Source: JAKFEW01 sp036675505 (GTDB taxonomy: Bacteria > Cyanobacteriota > Sericytochromatia > S15B-MN24 > JAQBPE01). From it: 40,288 nucleotides of DNA. A model generated the notes under the pieces. That model did not search any database. It was not told where the DNA came from and saw only the letters and a list, made by a program, of their open reading frames with translations. The stretch lies in assembly GCA_036675505.1 (NCBI GenBank), contig JAKFEW010000138.1:1-40288 (forward strand), written 5' to 3'. Shown here in pieces: positions 1 to 7,968 of this stretch. Every line of letters starts with the position of its first letter. The stretch's first letter is position 1. The translations under genes were made by a program, and so were the position numbers.

Positions 1-162
1 CGCGGCGGGCCTGGCGCTCGGTCCGGCGCTCGCGCCGGCGCTCGGGCCGGCGCTCGGCTGCGTGGTGGTCGGCGCCGGGCGGCCGTCGCTACAACCGGCG
101 GCGGCGAGGACGAGGGCGGTGCTGGTGGCGATCGCCAGGCGACGGAAGGGGGCGTGGGCCAT
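1..162 (-). CDS. Putative lipoprotein, C-terminus outside window
   Basis: The first 54 codons of a gene whose 3' end lies beyond the left edge. The ATG at 162-160 follows an AGGAG ribosome binding site with about 8 bases of spacing. The N-terminus has two arginines, a hydrophobic stretch and the sequence LAAAGC, which fits a lipoprotein signal peptide with Cys24 as the lipidated residue, although the lipobox is weak because Ala replaces the usual Leu at -3. The mature part begins with a low-complexity Ala/Gly/Pro/Ser linker made of repeated PSAG units, typical of a flexible tether behind a lipid anchor. Its start is 31 bases after the stop of the GH57 gene on the same strand, so the two are probably co-transcribed. 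Nothing seen here tells the function. Confidence 0.6.
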   Translation of the reverse strand, partial: MAHAPFRRLAIATSTALVLAAAGCSDGRPAPTTTQPSAGPSAGASAGPSARPAA

Positions 163-193
163 CGGGAAATCTCCTCTTTCGGGGGTGTGGAAG

Positions 194-3076
194 CTATTCG
201 GTGGGTCGCACGAGGGGCAAGACGACGTTGCCGCCCGCCTGGTTCAACAACACGGCCTGGTCGCCGGAACCTGCCGGCAGCAGGACGTCGAGCAGGTTGC
301 CGTGGCGGGCGGGCAGGCGGCCGCCGAAGCGCTCGGCCGTCGTCGCGGACATCACCTGGCGGATGCGCCCCGGCGCGAAGCCGTCCTGGCCCGCGAGCGT
401 GACGAGGAAGGCCCAGCTGCGGGGATCGCCCGTGAGGCGCGCCTTCGGCACGAACGCGCGCACCTCGCCTGCGAGGCGGTCGACGGCGACGGGCACCTCG
501 CCGCCCTTCTCCCCGCTCGGCTCGTAGAAGCCTTGCTGCCAGCCCTCGACCGAGACGGCCAGGCGCCAGGGCCGGTCGGCCGCGGCGCCGCGGGCCTCGA
601 GCAGCGGCGTGACCGGCGGCAGGCGGCCCTCCACGAACAGGCCGGGCGCGACGTAGGCGTCGAGCGTCACGAGCGAGAGCCCGATCGGCGAGCTCCAGGG
701 GTCGCGCACCTCGCCGAGCTGCCAGGTGAAGGCCCAGTCGCCGCCCTCCTCGGCCACCTCGAAGCGCTTCAGGTCGACGCTCGCGCGGGTGTATGCGCCG
801 CCGGTCGGCAGATCGAACGTGCCCGGCCCGATGCCGGGGTCGGGCGCGTCCACGAGCGCGACGAGCGGCTTGCTCGCGAGCACCGGCACGCGCAGCTGGA
901 GCGGCTGGGCGGGGAACACGGCGTCCTGCGTGCGCAAGATGAGGCTGACGGGGTCGCCGGAGCGCACGCCGAGGTCCGCCCAGCGGATCGCGAGCTCGCT
1001 CGTGCCGCGCCCATGGCCCGCGCGCAACGGCCTGGGCTGCCCGGGCTTGCCGGGGAGGCCCATTGCCGCCGTGCCGTCGGCGTTCACGTCGATGCCCGCA
1101 TGGACGAGGAAGGGCGCGGGCGGGATCGGCTGGCCACCGCCCTTCGAAGGCAGGCCGAGCAGCACCGCGAAGGGCTTGGCGTCCCCGCCGTGCTGGACCG
1201 CGAGGTAGAGGTGTTCCTTGTCCCAGCCGTAGAAGAGCGCGTCGAAGGGCCGGCCGCCCACGGCCATCACGCCGCCCTCGGCGAACAGCGAGCCTGCCTT
1301 CGCCCATTCCGTGCGGTCCATCGGCCCGTTGATGTTGGGCTTCAGGTAGGCGCTCGGCGCGCGGGTGGGCTTGGCGCCGACCTGGACGATCGGCAGGGCC
1401 AGGTCGGCGGGCGGCTTCTGGCCGAGGTCGCGGTGGGCCGCCATGAGCAGGCCGCGGTAGGCGCTGTCGAACTCGTGGTCGCGGCCGGAGTCCTGATCCT
1501 GGCCGTACCACCAGAACCAGTCGCTGCCCTCGGCGGCGTGGATCTTCGCCATGGCCTGGCGGTAGGCGCGATTCGCCTCGCCGTGCCGGCGCCCGAAGGC
1601 CGCCACCGCCTCGCGCGTGCGGAACAGCAAGTCCCAGGCGCGGTTCTCCTCGTCCTCGCCGATCCAGGTGGCGTAGCTCGCGCCGATCCAGGAGCCGGAC
1701 CAGAGGCGCTCCAGCGGCGTGGGGCGGTTCGTCGCCAGGAACTCGGCCGGCGTCACGGTCTTGAAGCGAGCGTCGGTCGTCAGGCCCTTGTAGAGCGCGC
1801 GCAGGAAGGCCTTGCCGTCGTCGGGGTAGTTCTCCCAGGCGTTTTCGCCGTCGAGGATGATGCTGACGAGCGGCTCGCCGGCGCGCGGCCAGCGCGCGAT
1901 GGCCGCGAGCTGGTCGAGCAGGTCGCGGGCCGCGGCCGCGCCGCTCATCTTGCTGTAGCGGAAGCCTATGTCGTCGGAAAGCTTGCGGTCGCGGAACACG
2001 ATCGCGGGCCCGTCCTTCACCTGGTACGGCCGGTAGAGCGCGCTGCCGCCTTGCGCCGTGAGGTGCTCGCCGTCGCGCAGCTTCATGCCGAGTGAGCGCG
2101 CGAGCACGTCCTCGTCGGTCGCGATCCAGCCGATGCCGGCTTGCTTGAAGAGCGGCGCGACCGCCTGGGACACCGAGCCCTCGCCCGGCCACATGCCGCG
2201 CGGCGCGCGGCCGAAGCGTTTGGTGTAGTCCGCCACGGCGGCCGTCACATGGAACTTCGCGTCATCCGGGCGCTGGTAGCGGCCGCCGGGCATCGGCGCT
2301 TGCGGCAGCGCCTCGCGGGCGAGCGCGCTGTCGTACACCAGCGGCAGGATCGGGTGGAAATAGGGCGTGGTCGTGACCTCGAGGCGCCCTTCGTCCTGGA
2401 GCTTGCGGTGTAGCGGCACCACGTCGGCCATGATGCGGCGGTGCTCGGCCAGCACCAGCCGCTTGTCGGCCTCGCTGTAGCCGCGGCCCCTGGCCGCGAG
2501 CGCGGCGAGCGGCGGGCGGGCCAGGAAGTCCGGGTCGGTCCAGGCCAGGTGGAAGAGCGTGGCCGCGTCGCGGTAGTCGGCCTGGGCCCAGCGGGCGGCG
2601 GGCAGCGCTTTCAGCTGCTGGAGGCGCGGCCAGCGGCCGATCATCGGCCCCGAGACCTGGAAGAAGCGCTCGCGCGCCTCGGCCTGTTCGGCCGCGGTCA
2701 GCCTGGCCGCGGGCCTGGCGGCGAGCTCGGCGTGGCGATCGGTGTCGCCCGTGAGGTAGTCGTCGAGCTGGGCGAGCAGCACGGGCGTCAGGTTGATCGT
2801 GAGCTTGAGCCCGGGGAACTCGCGGACGATCGCGGCCATGTCATGGTAGTCCTTCGCCGCGTGCAGGCGCACCCAGGGCTGCTCGTATACGCGCGTGCCG
2901 GGCCGCTTCGGGTACTGCGGCTGGTGCTGGTGCCACACCAAGGCCACGTTCAGCGGCTCGGCGCCGAAGGGGACCCCCAACCGCTGCTGCGCAGCGGCCC
3001 CTTCGTTAAGGACTAGCGCGGCGGCGGGGGCGGCGAGGGCCAGGAGCAGGGAGGCGAGGGTTAAGGTCAGGCGCAT
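194..3076 (-). CDS. Exported GH57 glycoside hydrolase (amylase/amylopullulanase type)
   Basis: A 960-residue exported glycosidase, probably acting on alpha-glucans outside the cytoplasm. Residues 1-20 form a signal peptide. The GH57 signature regions are in order: HQHQP at 49-53, the TPYFHPILP region near 237-245, MWPGEG at 295-300 with Glu299 as likely nucleophile, WIATDED at 317-323 with an Asp in the general-acid region, and LDGENAWENY at 408-417. After the catalytic part (to about residue 560) come a beta-rich DOMON/CBM9-like segment (about 595-760) and a C-terminal segment (about 765-960) resembling the C-terminal module of glucodextranase, both probably for binding sugar or the cell surface. 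The start is chosen because an extended -10 lies 8 bases upstream and no ribosome binding site is visible, suggesting a leaderless mRNA. Family assignment is firm; the exact substrate is not. Confidence 0.92.
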   Translation of the reverse strand: MRLTLTLASLLLALAAPAAALVLNEGAAAQQRLGVPFGAEPLNVALVWHQHQPQYPKRPGTRVYEQPWVRLHAAKDYHDMAAIVREFPGLKLTINLTPVLLAQLDDYLTGDTDRHAELAARPAARLTAAEQAEARERFFQVSGPMIGRWPRLQQLKALPAARWAQADYRDAATLFHLAWTDPDFLARPPLAALAARGRGYSEADKRLVLAEHRRIMADVVPLHRKLQDEGRLEVTTTPYFHPILPLVYDSALAREALPQAPMPGGRYQRPDDAKFHVTAAVADYTKRFGRAPRGMWPGEGSVSQAVAPLFKQAGIGWIATDEDVLARSLGMKLRDGEHLTAQGGSALYRPYQVKDGPAIVFRDRKLSDDIGFRYSKMSGAAAARDLLDQLAAIARWPRAGEPLVSIILDGENAWENYPDDGKAFLRALYKGLTTDARFKTVTPAEFLATNRPTPLERLWSGSWIGASYATWIGEDEENRAWDLLFRTREAVAAFGRRHGEANRAYRQAMAKIHAAEGSDWFWWYGQDQDSGRDHEFDSAYRGLLMAAHRDLGQKPPADLALPIVQVGAKPTRAPSAYLKPNINGPMDRTEWAKAGSLFAEGGVMAVGGRPFDALFYGWDKEHLYLAVQHGGDAKPFAVLLGLPSKGGGQPIPPAPFLVHAGIDVNADGTAAMGLPGKPGQPRPLRAGHGRGTSELAIRWADLGVRSGDPVSLILRTQDAVFPAQPLQLRVPVLASKPLVALVDAPDPGIGPGTFDLPTGGAYTRASVDLKRFEVAEEGGDWAFTWQLGEVRDPWSSPIGLSLVTLDAYVAPGLFVEGRLPPVTPLLEARGAAADRPWRLAVSVEGWQQGFYEPSGEKGGEVPVAVDRLAGEVRAFVPKARLTGDPRSWAFLVTLAGQDGFAPGRIRQVMSATTAERFGGRLPARHGNLLDVLLPAGSGDQAVLLNQAGGNVVLPLVRPTE

Positions 3077-3084
3077 GGCCGGGC

Positions 3085-3093
3085 AGTATAACA
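3085..3093 (-). promoter_or_regulatory. Extended -10 promoter of the GH57 gene
   Basis: Read on the minus strand this is TGTTATACT: an extended -10 (TGn) joined to TATACT. It ends 8 bases before the ATG at 3076, so transcription should start at or within a base or two of the start codon. No good -35 is seen, as expected for extended -10 promoters. Confidence 0.6.
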
Positions 3094-3198
3094 GAACCCC
3101 TGGTCGCTTAGCGCGTTACGGTTAAGCTAGATCGGGTGCCGATCTCGGGACGCCTGCTTGATGGATTGGCGCACCACGCGCCTTTCAGCCACTTTGTC

Positions 3199-3214
3199 GG
3201 TGACAACTGTCACC
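3199..3214. promoter_or_regulatory. Perfect inverted repeat, candidate operator
   Basis: GGTGACA-AC-TGTCACC: two perfect 7-base arms with a 2-base centre. It lies 7 bases upstream of the -35 of the ankyrin gene, centred about 50 bases before the predicted transcription start, and in the divergent region shared with the GH57 gene. The position fits a regulator binding site. No cognate regulator is encoded next to it. Confidence 0.45.
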
Positions 3215-3220
3215 AGGGCG

Positions 3221-3249
3221 GTGAAACAGCGGGCGGGCGGGGGTAAAAT
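3221..3249 (+). promoter_or_regulatory. Sigma-70-like promoter of the ankyrin gene
   Basis: GTGAAA (-35, 4 of 6 matches) and TAAAAT (-10, 5 of 6) are separated by exactly 17 bases. Transcription would start near 3256, giving a leader of about 30 bases that contains the AGGAGGAA ribosome binding site at 3273-3280. Confidence 0.55.
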
Positions 3250-3286
3250 CCTGCTTGAACGTTTCTTAATTCAGGAGGAAACATCC

Positions 3287-4675
3287 ATGCGGTCCCTCGC
3301 CGTCAAGGCCGCCCTCGCTACCGTGATGTTGCTGGGCACGGGCGCTCCTGCGCTCGCCTACTACCCCGACGACCACATCTGGGAAAAAGAGTACCAGAGC
3401 GGCGTCGAATGGAACTACCCGGTCCACCGCAAGCCGGTGCCCTGGGTCTCCAGCGTGGCCTGGCGCGAGCGCTACCCCACGGCGCCCGCCTGGTGGCAGG
3501 CGTACGCCACCAACGCCTGGCAGCCGGCCAACTACACTGGCGGGTACGACTGGCGCTGGGACCAGAGCGCGTACACCAGCGCTTACACCAACGGGTACAC
3601 CCGGCCGGCCGCCGTCCCCACGGCATACATGCCCGTGGCCACCAGCTGGACCGGCGCCAACCGCACGGCGACCAACGCCTGGGACACCAACATGAACTGG
3701 AACGTGGCGTGGTGGGACAACTCCTACCGCCCGATGTCGAATGCCGGCTACCAGAAGGCCGTGTTCGACTCCGCGCAGAACCCCTACTCCGACACCCGCC
3801 TGAACAACGAGCTGCAGGTGGCGGCCGCCTACGGCGACCTGTACCGCGTGAAGGCGCTCGTGGGCGCCGGCGCCGACATCCACGCCCGCGACTGGGAAGG
3901 CTACACGCCCCTGACCTGGGCCGCGCAGCACGGCCGGCGCGACGTGGTCGACTACCTGCTCACGCGCTACGCGCAGCCGAACGCGGTGGACCGCTGGGGC
4001 TACACGCCGCTCATGTGGGCGGTGCAGCAGGGCTACACCGACGTCGCCGCCACGCTGCTCGCCAAGGGCGCGAACCCGCGCACCTCGACGCGCTTCGGCG
4101 TGACGCCGCAGGTGCTCGCGACCTACGCCTCCGGTGGGCGCTCGCGCCCGCTGATCGAGGCCGCGCTCGCGGGCCGCAAGATCGACTACAACTACTACAA
4201 GACCCTGCCCACCGCGGGCTGGGCGCCCCAGGCCTACGCCGCCCCGGCCGCAGGCCAGACGTGGACCCCCGAGGCGATGGGCCAGGCGGCCGGCATGGTC
4301 GGCCAGGCGGCCGGCGCGATGCCCCAGCCCGGCGCCGTGCAGCCCCAGGTCGCAGCCGCCGTGCAGCGCATCGACCCGATGGTGGGCTACGCCAAGCTCG
4401 CCGGGCTCGCCACGGACTTCGGCCAGGATTTCAAGACCTTCCTCGCCGAGAGCACCTCGGGCGGCATCGGCCTCAACACGCTGACGGCCTTCACCGGCGG
4501 CGACATGGAGGCCGGCAAGGACCTGAGCCTGGTGTTCACCAACTTGGTCAAGGACCGCGACCTCAAGAAGACGCGGACCGAGTTCGACGCCGCCAAGGTG
4601 AAGATCAAGCCGACCTCGCGGTTCGCGAAGTACGTGATGAGCGTCGAGGAGACCCTGCGCGGCATGGGCTACTAG
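3287..4675 (+). CDS. Exported Trp/Tyr-rich ankyrin-repeat protein
   Basis: A 462-residue exported protein. The ATG at 3287 is chosen over upstream in-frame starts because it follows AGGAGGAA by 6 bases and begins a clear signal peptide (residues 1-24, ending ALA before YY). Residues 25-170 are very aromatic, with 14 Trp and 15 Tyr, many in W-x-x-Y/Y-T-x-x-Y contexts. Ankyrin repeats follow from about 172 to 290: two clear copies with the GYTPLTWAAQHGR and GYTPLMWAVQQGY cores, a degenerate third, and a leading cap. A Gln/Ala/Pro-rich linker (about 305-365) and a C-terminal helical region complete it. Ankyrin repeats mediate protein-protein contacts; the aromatic region could bind glycan or pack as a surface layer, which is inference. 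The gene is monocistronic: its own promoter lies upstream and a strong terminator follows. Confidence 0.85.
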   Translation: MRSLAVKAALATVMLLGTGAPALAYYPDDHIWEKEYQSGVEWNYPVHRKPVPWVSSVAWRERYPTAPAWWQAYATNAWQPANYTGGYDWRWDQSAYTSAYTNGYTRPAAVPTAYMPVATSWTGANRTATNAWDTNMNWNVAWWDNSYRPMSNAGYQKAVFDSAQNPYSDTRLNNELQVAAAYGDLYRVKALVGAGADIHARDWEGYTPLTWAAQHGRRDVVDYLLTRYAQPNAVDRWGYTPLMWAVQQGYTDVAATLLAKGANPRTSTRFGVTPQVLATYASGGRSRPLIEAALAGRKIDYNYYKTLPTAGWAPQAYAAPAAGQTWTPEAMGQAAGMVGQAAGAMPQPGAVQPQVAAAVQRIDPMVGYAKLAGLATDFGQDFKTFLAESTSGGIGLNTLTAFTGGDMEAGKDLSLVFTNLVKDRDLKKTRTEFDAAKVKIKPTSRFAKYVMSVEETLRGMGY

Positions 4676-4700
4676 CGCTTCATTCGCCCTGGGCAACGCT

Positions 4701-4725
4701 CCCCCGCCTTCGGGCGGGGGTTTTT
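4701..4725 (+). terminator. Rho-independent terminator after the ankyrin gene
   Basis: CCCCCGCC-TTCG-GGCGGGGG followed by TTTTT: an 8-bp GC stem, a stable UUCG tetraloop and a five-T tract, 25 bases after the stop codon. The T tract touches the stop codon of the convergent gene at 4725. The reverse strand lacks a T run, so it acts on the plus strand only. Confidence 0.9.
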
Positions 4726-5435
4726 CATTTCTCGTCGGCTTCCGCCGCCTTCGCCATGCCCTTGTCGCCGTCGAGCTTGCGCAGCGCATCCGCGACCGCC
4801 TGCGGCGCGTACTTCGCCATCCGGTCCAGGTGCGCCTGCGCCTCGCGCTGCGCCTGCTTGTCGTCGACCTTGTCCGCGATGCGCAGCCGCACGGCCTGCG
4901 ATGTGGGATCGTTGGGGAACTGCGCGAGCAGCGTGCAGCCCTCGCGCAGGTTGGCCTTGAGGTCCATGCCGAGGGTTGAGCTCACGATCTTGCGGATGAA
5001 GAAGTTCCGGTCGGCGATCGCGTACATCCCGCGCGCGTAGGCCTGGGTCACGTCACGGTCGGTCGGCGCGAGGGCCACCGCCTGCCGGAGCGCCTCGTAC
5101 GATGCCTTGCCGTTGCTCTTGCGGCTCACTTTCATCAGCGCGAGCTTGCCGAGCGCGCCGCTGCGGGCGAGGAAGCAGATGCCGCGGGCCTCGCCGCCGA
5201 GGCCGGGGGTGGCCGCCTTCGCGCTGGCCTCGCCAGCCAGCGTCTCGAGCTCCTGGCGGGTCATGTGGGGGATCTTCATGAAGCTGCCGCGCGCCCACGT
5301 GATCGCGGCCTGATCGGAGAGCGCGACGGTGTCGGCGCTGGCGCGGACGGCGGCGCCGCTGCCCTGCGGCGCGCTGGCGCGGGCGCGGAGCGCCAGGGCG
5401 GGCACGCGGGGGGATGTGGCGACCGGCTGCGTCAT
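4725..5435 (-). CDS. Hypothetical helical (TPR-like) protein
   Basis: A 236-residue protein I do not recognise. The ATG at 5435-5433 follows GGAGGAG by 8 bases; an in-frame upstream ATG at 5462 would put that ribosome binding site inside the gene and is rejected. The first 45 residues are a low-complexity Ala/Arg/Ser/Pro stretch without a signal peptide. The rest is predicted helical, with alternating Ala and aromatic positions (for example YEALRQAVALAP and TQAYARGMYAIADR) that look like divergent tetratricopeptide helices, and a charged C-terminus. It converges on the ankyrin gene and its stop touches that gene's terminator. A -10-like TACGAT at 5471-5466 could drive it. It may be a cytoplasmic scaffold protein, but nothing shows its partner. 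Confidence 0.7.
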   Translation of the reverse strand: MTQPVATSPRVPALALRARASAPQGSGAAVRASADTVALSDQAAITWARGSFMKIPHMTRQELETLAGEASAKAATPGLGGEARGICFLARSGALGKLALMKVSRKSNGKASYEALRQAVALAPTDRDVTQAYARGMYAIADRNFFIRKIVSSTLGMDLKANLREGCTLLAQFPNDPTSQAVRLRIADKVDDKQAQREAQAHLDRMAKYAPQAVADALRKLDGDKGMAKAAEADEK

Positions 5436-5501
5436 AAAAAAATCTCCTCCAACACGCGACACAGGATCGTATAGGGCGGTGGCGGCGCGGATTTGCCCAA
5501 G

Positions 5502-5519
5502 ACGGTTTTAAGTAACCGT
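5502..5519. promoter_or_regulatory. Inverted repeat in a divergent intergenic region
   Basis: ACGGTT-TTAAGT-AACCGT: perfect 6-base arms around an AT-rich 6-base centre, in an otherwise GC-rich gap between divergent genes. It lies about 30 bases upstream of the likely -10 of the minus-strand gene at 5435 and 85 bases upstream of the plus-strand promoter at 5605. It could be an operator for either; the evidence is shape and position only. Confidence 0.3.
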
Positions 5520-5604
5520 TAAGGCATTTGGCGATCGGGGAAGCGTCGACCTGGTCGAAACGAGCGCCGGGGGGGACTTCGGGGTGCTCGCGAGGCGAGA
5601 AACA

Positions 5605-5613
5605 TGGTAAATT
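5605..5613 (+). promoter_or_regulatory. Extended -10 promoter of the 5623 gene
   Basis: TGGTAAATT, an extended -10 with 5 of 6 matches to TATAAT. It ends 9 bases before the ATG at 5623, and no ribosome binding site fits between them, so a leaderless or nearly leaderless transcript is predicted for this gene and the overlapping caspase-like gene. Confidence 0.5.
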
Positions 5614-5622
5614 GGGTCCGCC

Positions 5623-6531
5623 ATGAATGTCGGGCTTACACATGAAGAACCGCGCGCGGACGGGACCAGGCCCCTGACGGTGAACGCCTTGCGTGCCCTG
5701 CTCGGCGCCATCGCGGTCGGAACGTCCGTCCTGTCCTGCGTGCCTGCCCGCATCGATATGGCGGCCGGGCTGCGCTTCGTGCCGGCGACGCCCCCACCCG
5801 TTGGGCCCGCAGCGCCGAACGTGGCGCTCGACGACCACGCGACCGGGGCGTCGCCGCCGCCGCCGGCCGCGTCGCCCGCGAGCCTTACGCCATCGACCGA
5901 AAGCCCGACGAACGCGCCGCCGAGCGCGTCGCCGACGGCGGCGATCGCCGTGGCATCCGAGCCGCCGGTGGCGGTCGCGCCGCCCGTCGCGTCGGCGCCG
6001 CCGGCGATCGTGAAATTCGAGGCCGAGGACTGTCGCTTCACGGTGCCGCCCGGCTTCACCCAGGAAACCTATTCGCTGCCGATCAACCCCAAAGCGACGG
6101 TCCGTGCGAGTTACACGGACGGTGCCCCCGCGCCGAAGACCCTTCATCTGGGGTTGCTGACCGTCGCGGACTACTACTCGCTCGACTCCTCCTCCAACGA
6201 GGGCGGGAACTTCGACAATCCCTACCAGACGATCCCCGACCTCACCTTCAAGCCCGGCATGTCGACCTTCGAACACACCTTGAAGGAGCTCGAACCCTGG
6301 AACGTCAGCGGCCTCTACGGCCGATACCACGAATTGAGGAGCCTGGACAGCGCGGGCGCCGAGGCCAAGACCTACATCGTGGTGACGGTCCTCGGCAACA
6401 AGGCGACGATGCTTTACCTGCAAAGCAGCGTGAAGCGTTTCGTCGACTACCGCGCGGCGCAAACGATCCTGAGGCCTGCCGTCGACTCGCTCAGGCTCAA
6501 CGGGACGTCGAAGTGGGATGAAGACCTGTGA
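5623..6531 (+). CDS. Hypothetical exported protein, probable lipoprotein
   Basis: A 302-residue protein without a family I can name. Residues 21-39 are hydrophobic and end in VLSC, a weak lipobox with Cys39, preceded by an unusually long polar N-terminus. A Pro/Ala/Ser-rich linker covers about 50-130. The folded C-terminal part (about 130-300) has a mixed alpha/beta pattern that starts with a CRFTVPPGF motif, similar in outline to PsbP/DcrB-like domains, but I cannot confirm that. The ATG at 5623 is supported by the extended -10 nine bases upstream. The last four bases, GTGA, overlap the GTG start of the caspase-like gene, so the two are translationally coupled and the products probably act together at the cell envelope. 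Confidence 0.7.
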   Translation: MNVGLTHEEPRADGTRPLTVNALRALLGAIAVGTSVLSCVPARIDMAAGLRFVPATPPPVGPAAPNVALDDHATGASPPPPAASPASLTPSTESPTNAPPSASPTAAIAVASEPPVAVAPPVASAPPAIVKFEAEDCRFTVPPGFTQETYSLPINPKATVRASYTDGAPAPKTLHLGLLTVADYYSLDSSSNEGGNFDNPYQTIPDLTFKPGMSTFEHTLKELEPWNVSGLYGRYHELRSLDSAGAEAKTYIVVTVLGNKATMLYLQSSVKRFVDYRAAQTILRPAVDSLRLNGTSKWDEDL

Positions 6532-7940
6532 CCATGGGGCGGCGTGATCGGCGACCGAGGATGATCGACATCGTGCGAAATTGGGCGATCGGCGGCGTCG
6601 GGCTGGTGCTCGCGCTCAACCTGAGCGGGTGCGTGGCGGTGCTGCAGACCTGGAATCAACGCGCGGCGGTGCCCGTCATCGAGCAGGAGACCGACACGCC
6701 GGAGGGCAAGCGGCTGGTGGTCTCGCCGGCCAAGGCCGCTGATGCGTTCTGGCCCGGCTACCTCCTGGATGCGGCGGTTGCCGGGAACGTGGTGCGGCTG
6801 ATCGTCACCTTCGGGTCGGAGACCGACGCGCTGATCGGGACGGCGCTCGGCGCGGCGTTGACGCCGCTGCTCGATGGCGCCGCGGCGGAGCTCCTGCACC
6901 TCGGGCGCCCGCGCCCGGCGGCGGTCACGCTGGGGTCGAGCGCCGGCGACCTCTCGGTCCGCGTGCCGCTCGTGGTGCGGGAGGGCCGTTACGAGGCGTT
7001 GATTCCGGCCGATCTCTTCCGCAACGATCAGCCGATGCAGGCCGCCATCGTCGACGCCGGCGGCAACTTGCTCACGAAGGCCACGCTGCGGCCGTTCCGC
7101 ATGGCGCGCGGGCCTGAGCCGTCGGCGGCGCCCAGCCACGTCTCGGTGGATGTCGATGAGCCGCTCGCCTACCAGGTGGCCCCCGATCCGGATGCGGTCG
7201 CCCTGGTGATCGGCGTCGAACGCTATTCCAACGAGGTCCCCCCCGTGATGTACGCGGTCCGTGACGCCCGGGCGATCGCCCGCCACCTGCGCGACGTGCT
7301 CGGCGTCGACAGCGGCAACGTGATCACCCTGCTCGACGAGCAAGCGACCTCCACGAACATCCGGGTCGCGGTCGAGCGGAAGCTGGCCAATCGCGTCGTC
7401 GCGGGGCGCTCGACGGTCTACGTGTACTTCGCGGGCCACGGCGTGGCCGACCCGAAGGACCGCGTGCCGTACCTGGTGCCGTTCGACGGCGATCCCAAGT
7501 TCCCGCACGACACCTGTTACGCGACCGCCGGGCTGTACCAGGCCATCGGGCGCCTCAAGGCGCGGCGTGCGCTCGTCATGCTCGACGCCTGCTTCACCGG
7601 CGTCGCGAGCCGCGAACCCCAGCCGACGGCCTTGATGCCGACGGTGCGGCCCTTGATGGTCGTGCCGATCGTGCCGGCGGTGCCGAGCGGCGTGACGGTG
7701 CTCGCGGCCTCCGGCGCCGACGAGATGAGCGCCGCGGCGCCGGACAAGCAACATGGCCTGTTCACCTACTTCCTGCTCAAGGCGCTGCGCGGCGAGACCG
7801 CGGCGCGCCGGGATTTCTCGCTGCGGGATGTCTTCACCTACGTGCGGGAAAACGTCCAGAAGGGCGCTCGCCGGCAAGATCGCGAGCAAACGCCTGTATT
7901 GATGGGGGCAGACGCGGCGGAGTGGAAACTCGGTCGGTGA
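6528..7940 (+). CDS. Caspase-like (peptidase C14 family) lipoprotein
   Basis: A 470-residue metacaspase-like cysteine protease. The first possible start is GTG 6528, which overlaps the previous stop; ATG 6534 and ATG 6561 are also in frame, and the last gives the most typical signal peptide, ending in LSGC (Cys35 from the GTG). A beta-rich region follows (about 50-200). The caspase domain spans about 222-465: it begins DAVALVIGVERY, has the catalytic His304 in YFAGHGV and the catalytic Cys355 in LDACFTG, 51 residues apart, and a small-subunit-like segment HGLFTYFLLKALRG. Caspase-family enzymes from bacteria usually cut after Arg or Lys. A lipid anchor would place the protease in the periplasm or outer membrane rather than the cytosol. 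It is a clear paralogue of the gene at 22674-24995. Confidence 0.87.
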   Translation: MTMGRRDRRPRMIDIVRNWAIGGVGLVLALNLSGCVAVLQTWNQRAAVPVIEQETDTPEGKRLVVSPAKAADAFWPGYLLDAAVAGNVVRLIVTFGSETDALIGTALGAALTPLLDGAAAELLHLGRPRPAAVTLGSSAGDLSVRVPLVVREGRYEALIPADLFRNDQPMQAAIVDAGGNLLTKATLRPFRMARGPEPSAAPSHVSVDVDEPLAYQVAPDPDAVALVIGVERYSNEVPPVMYAVRDARAIARHLRDVLGVDSGNVITLLDEQATSTNIRVAVERKLANRVVAGRSTVYVYFAGHGVADPKDRVPYLVPFDGDPKFPHDTCYATAGLYQAIGRLKARRALVMLDACFTGVASREPQPTALMPTVRPLMVVPIVPAVPSGVTVLAASGADEMSAAAPDKQHGLFTYFLLKALRGETAARRDFSLRDVFTYVRENVQKGARRQDREQTPVLMGADAAEWKLGR

Positions 7941-7953
7941 ACTCGTCGGCCAA

Positions 7954-7962
7954 TGGTACGAT
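7954..7962 (+). promoter_or_regulatory. Extended -10 promoter of the DUF2071-lepB pair
   Basis: TGGTACGAT ends 6 bases before the ATG at 7969, which places the expected transcription start on the A of the start codon. There is no ribosome binding site, consistent with a leaderless mRNA. Confidence 0.55.
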
Positions 7963-7968
7963 ACCGGC

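Noticed and set aside
62..2095. A long open frame on the plus strand opposite the GH57 gene
   Set aside because: It is the antisense of a gene with all GH57 motifs, has a biased Ala/Arg/Gly/Val composition and no signal. High GC makes such shadow frames common.
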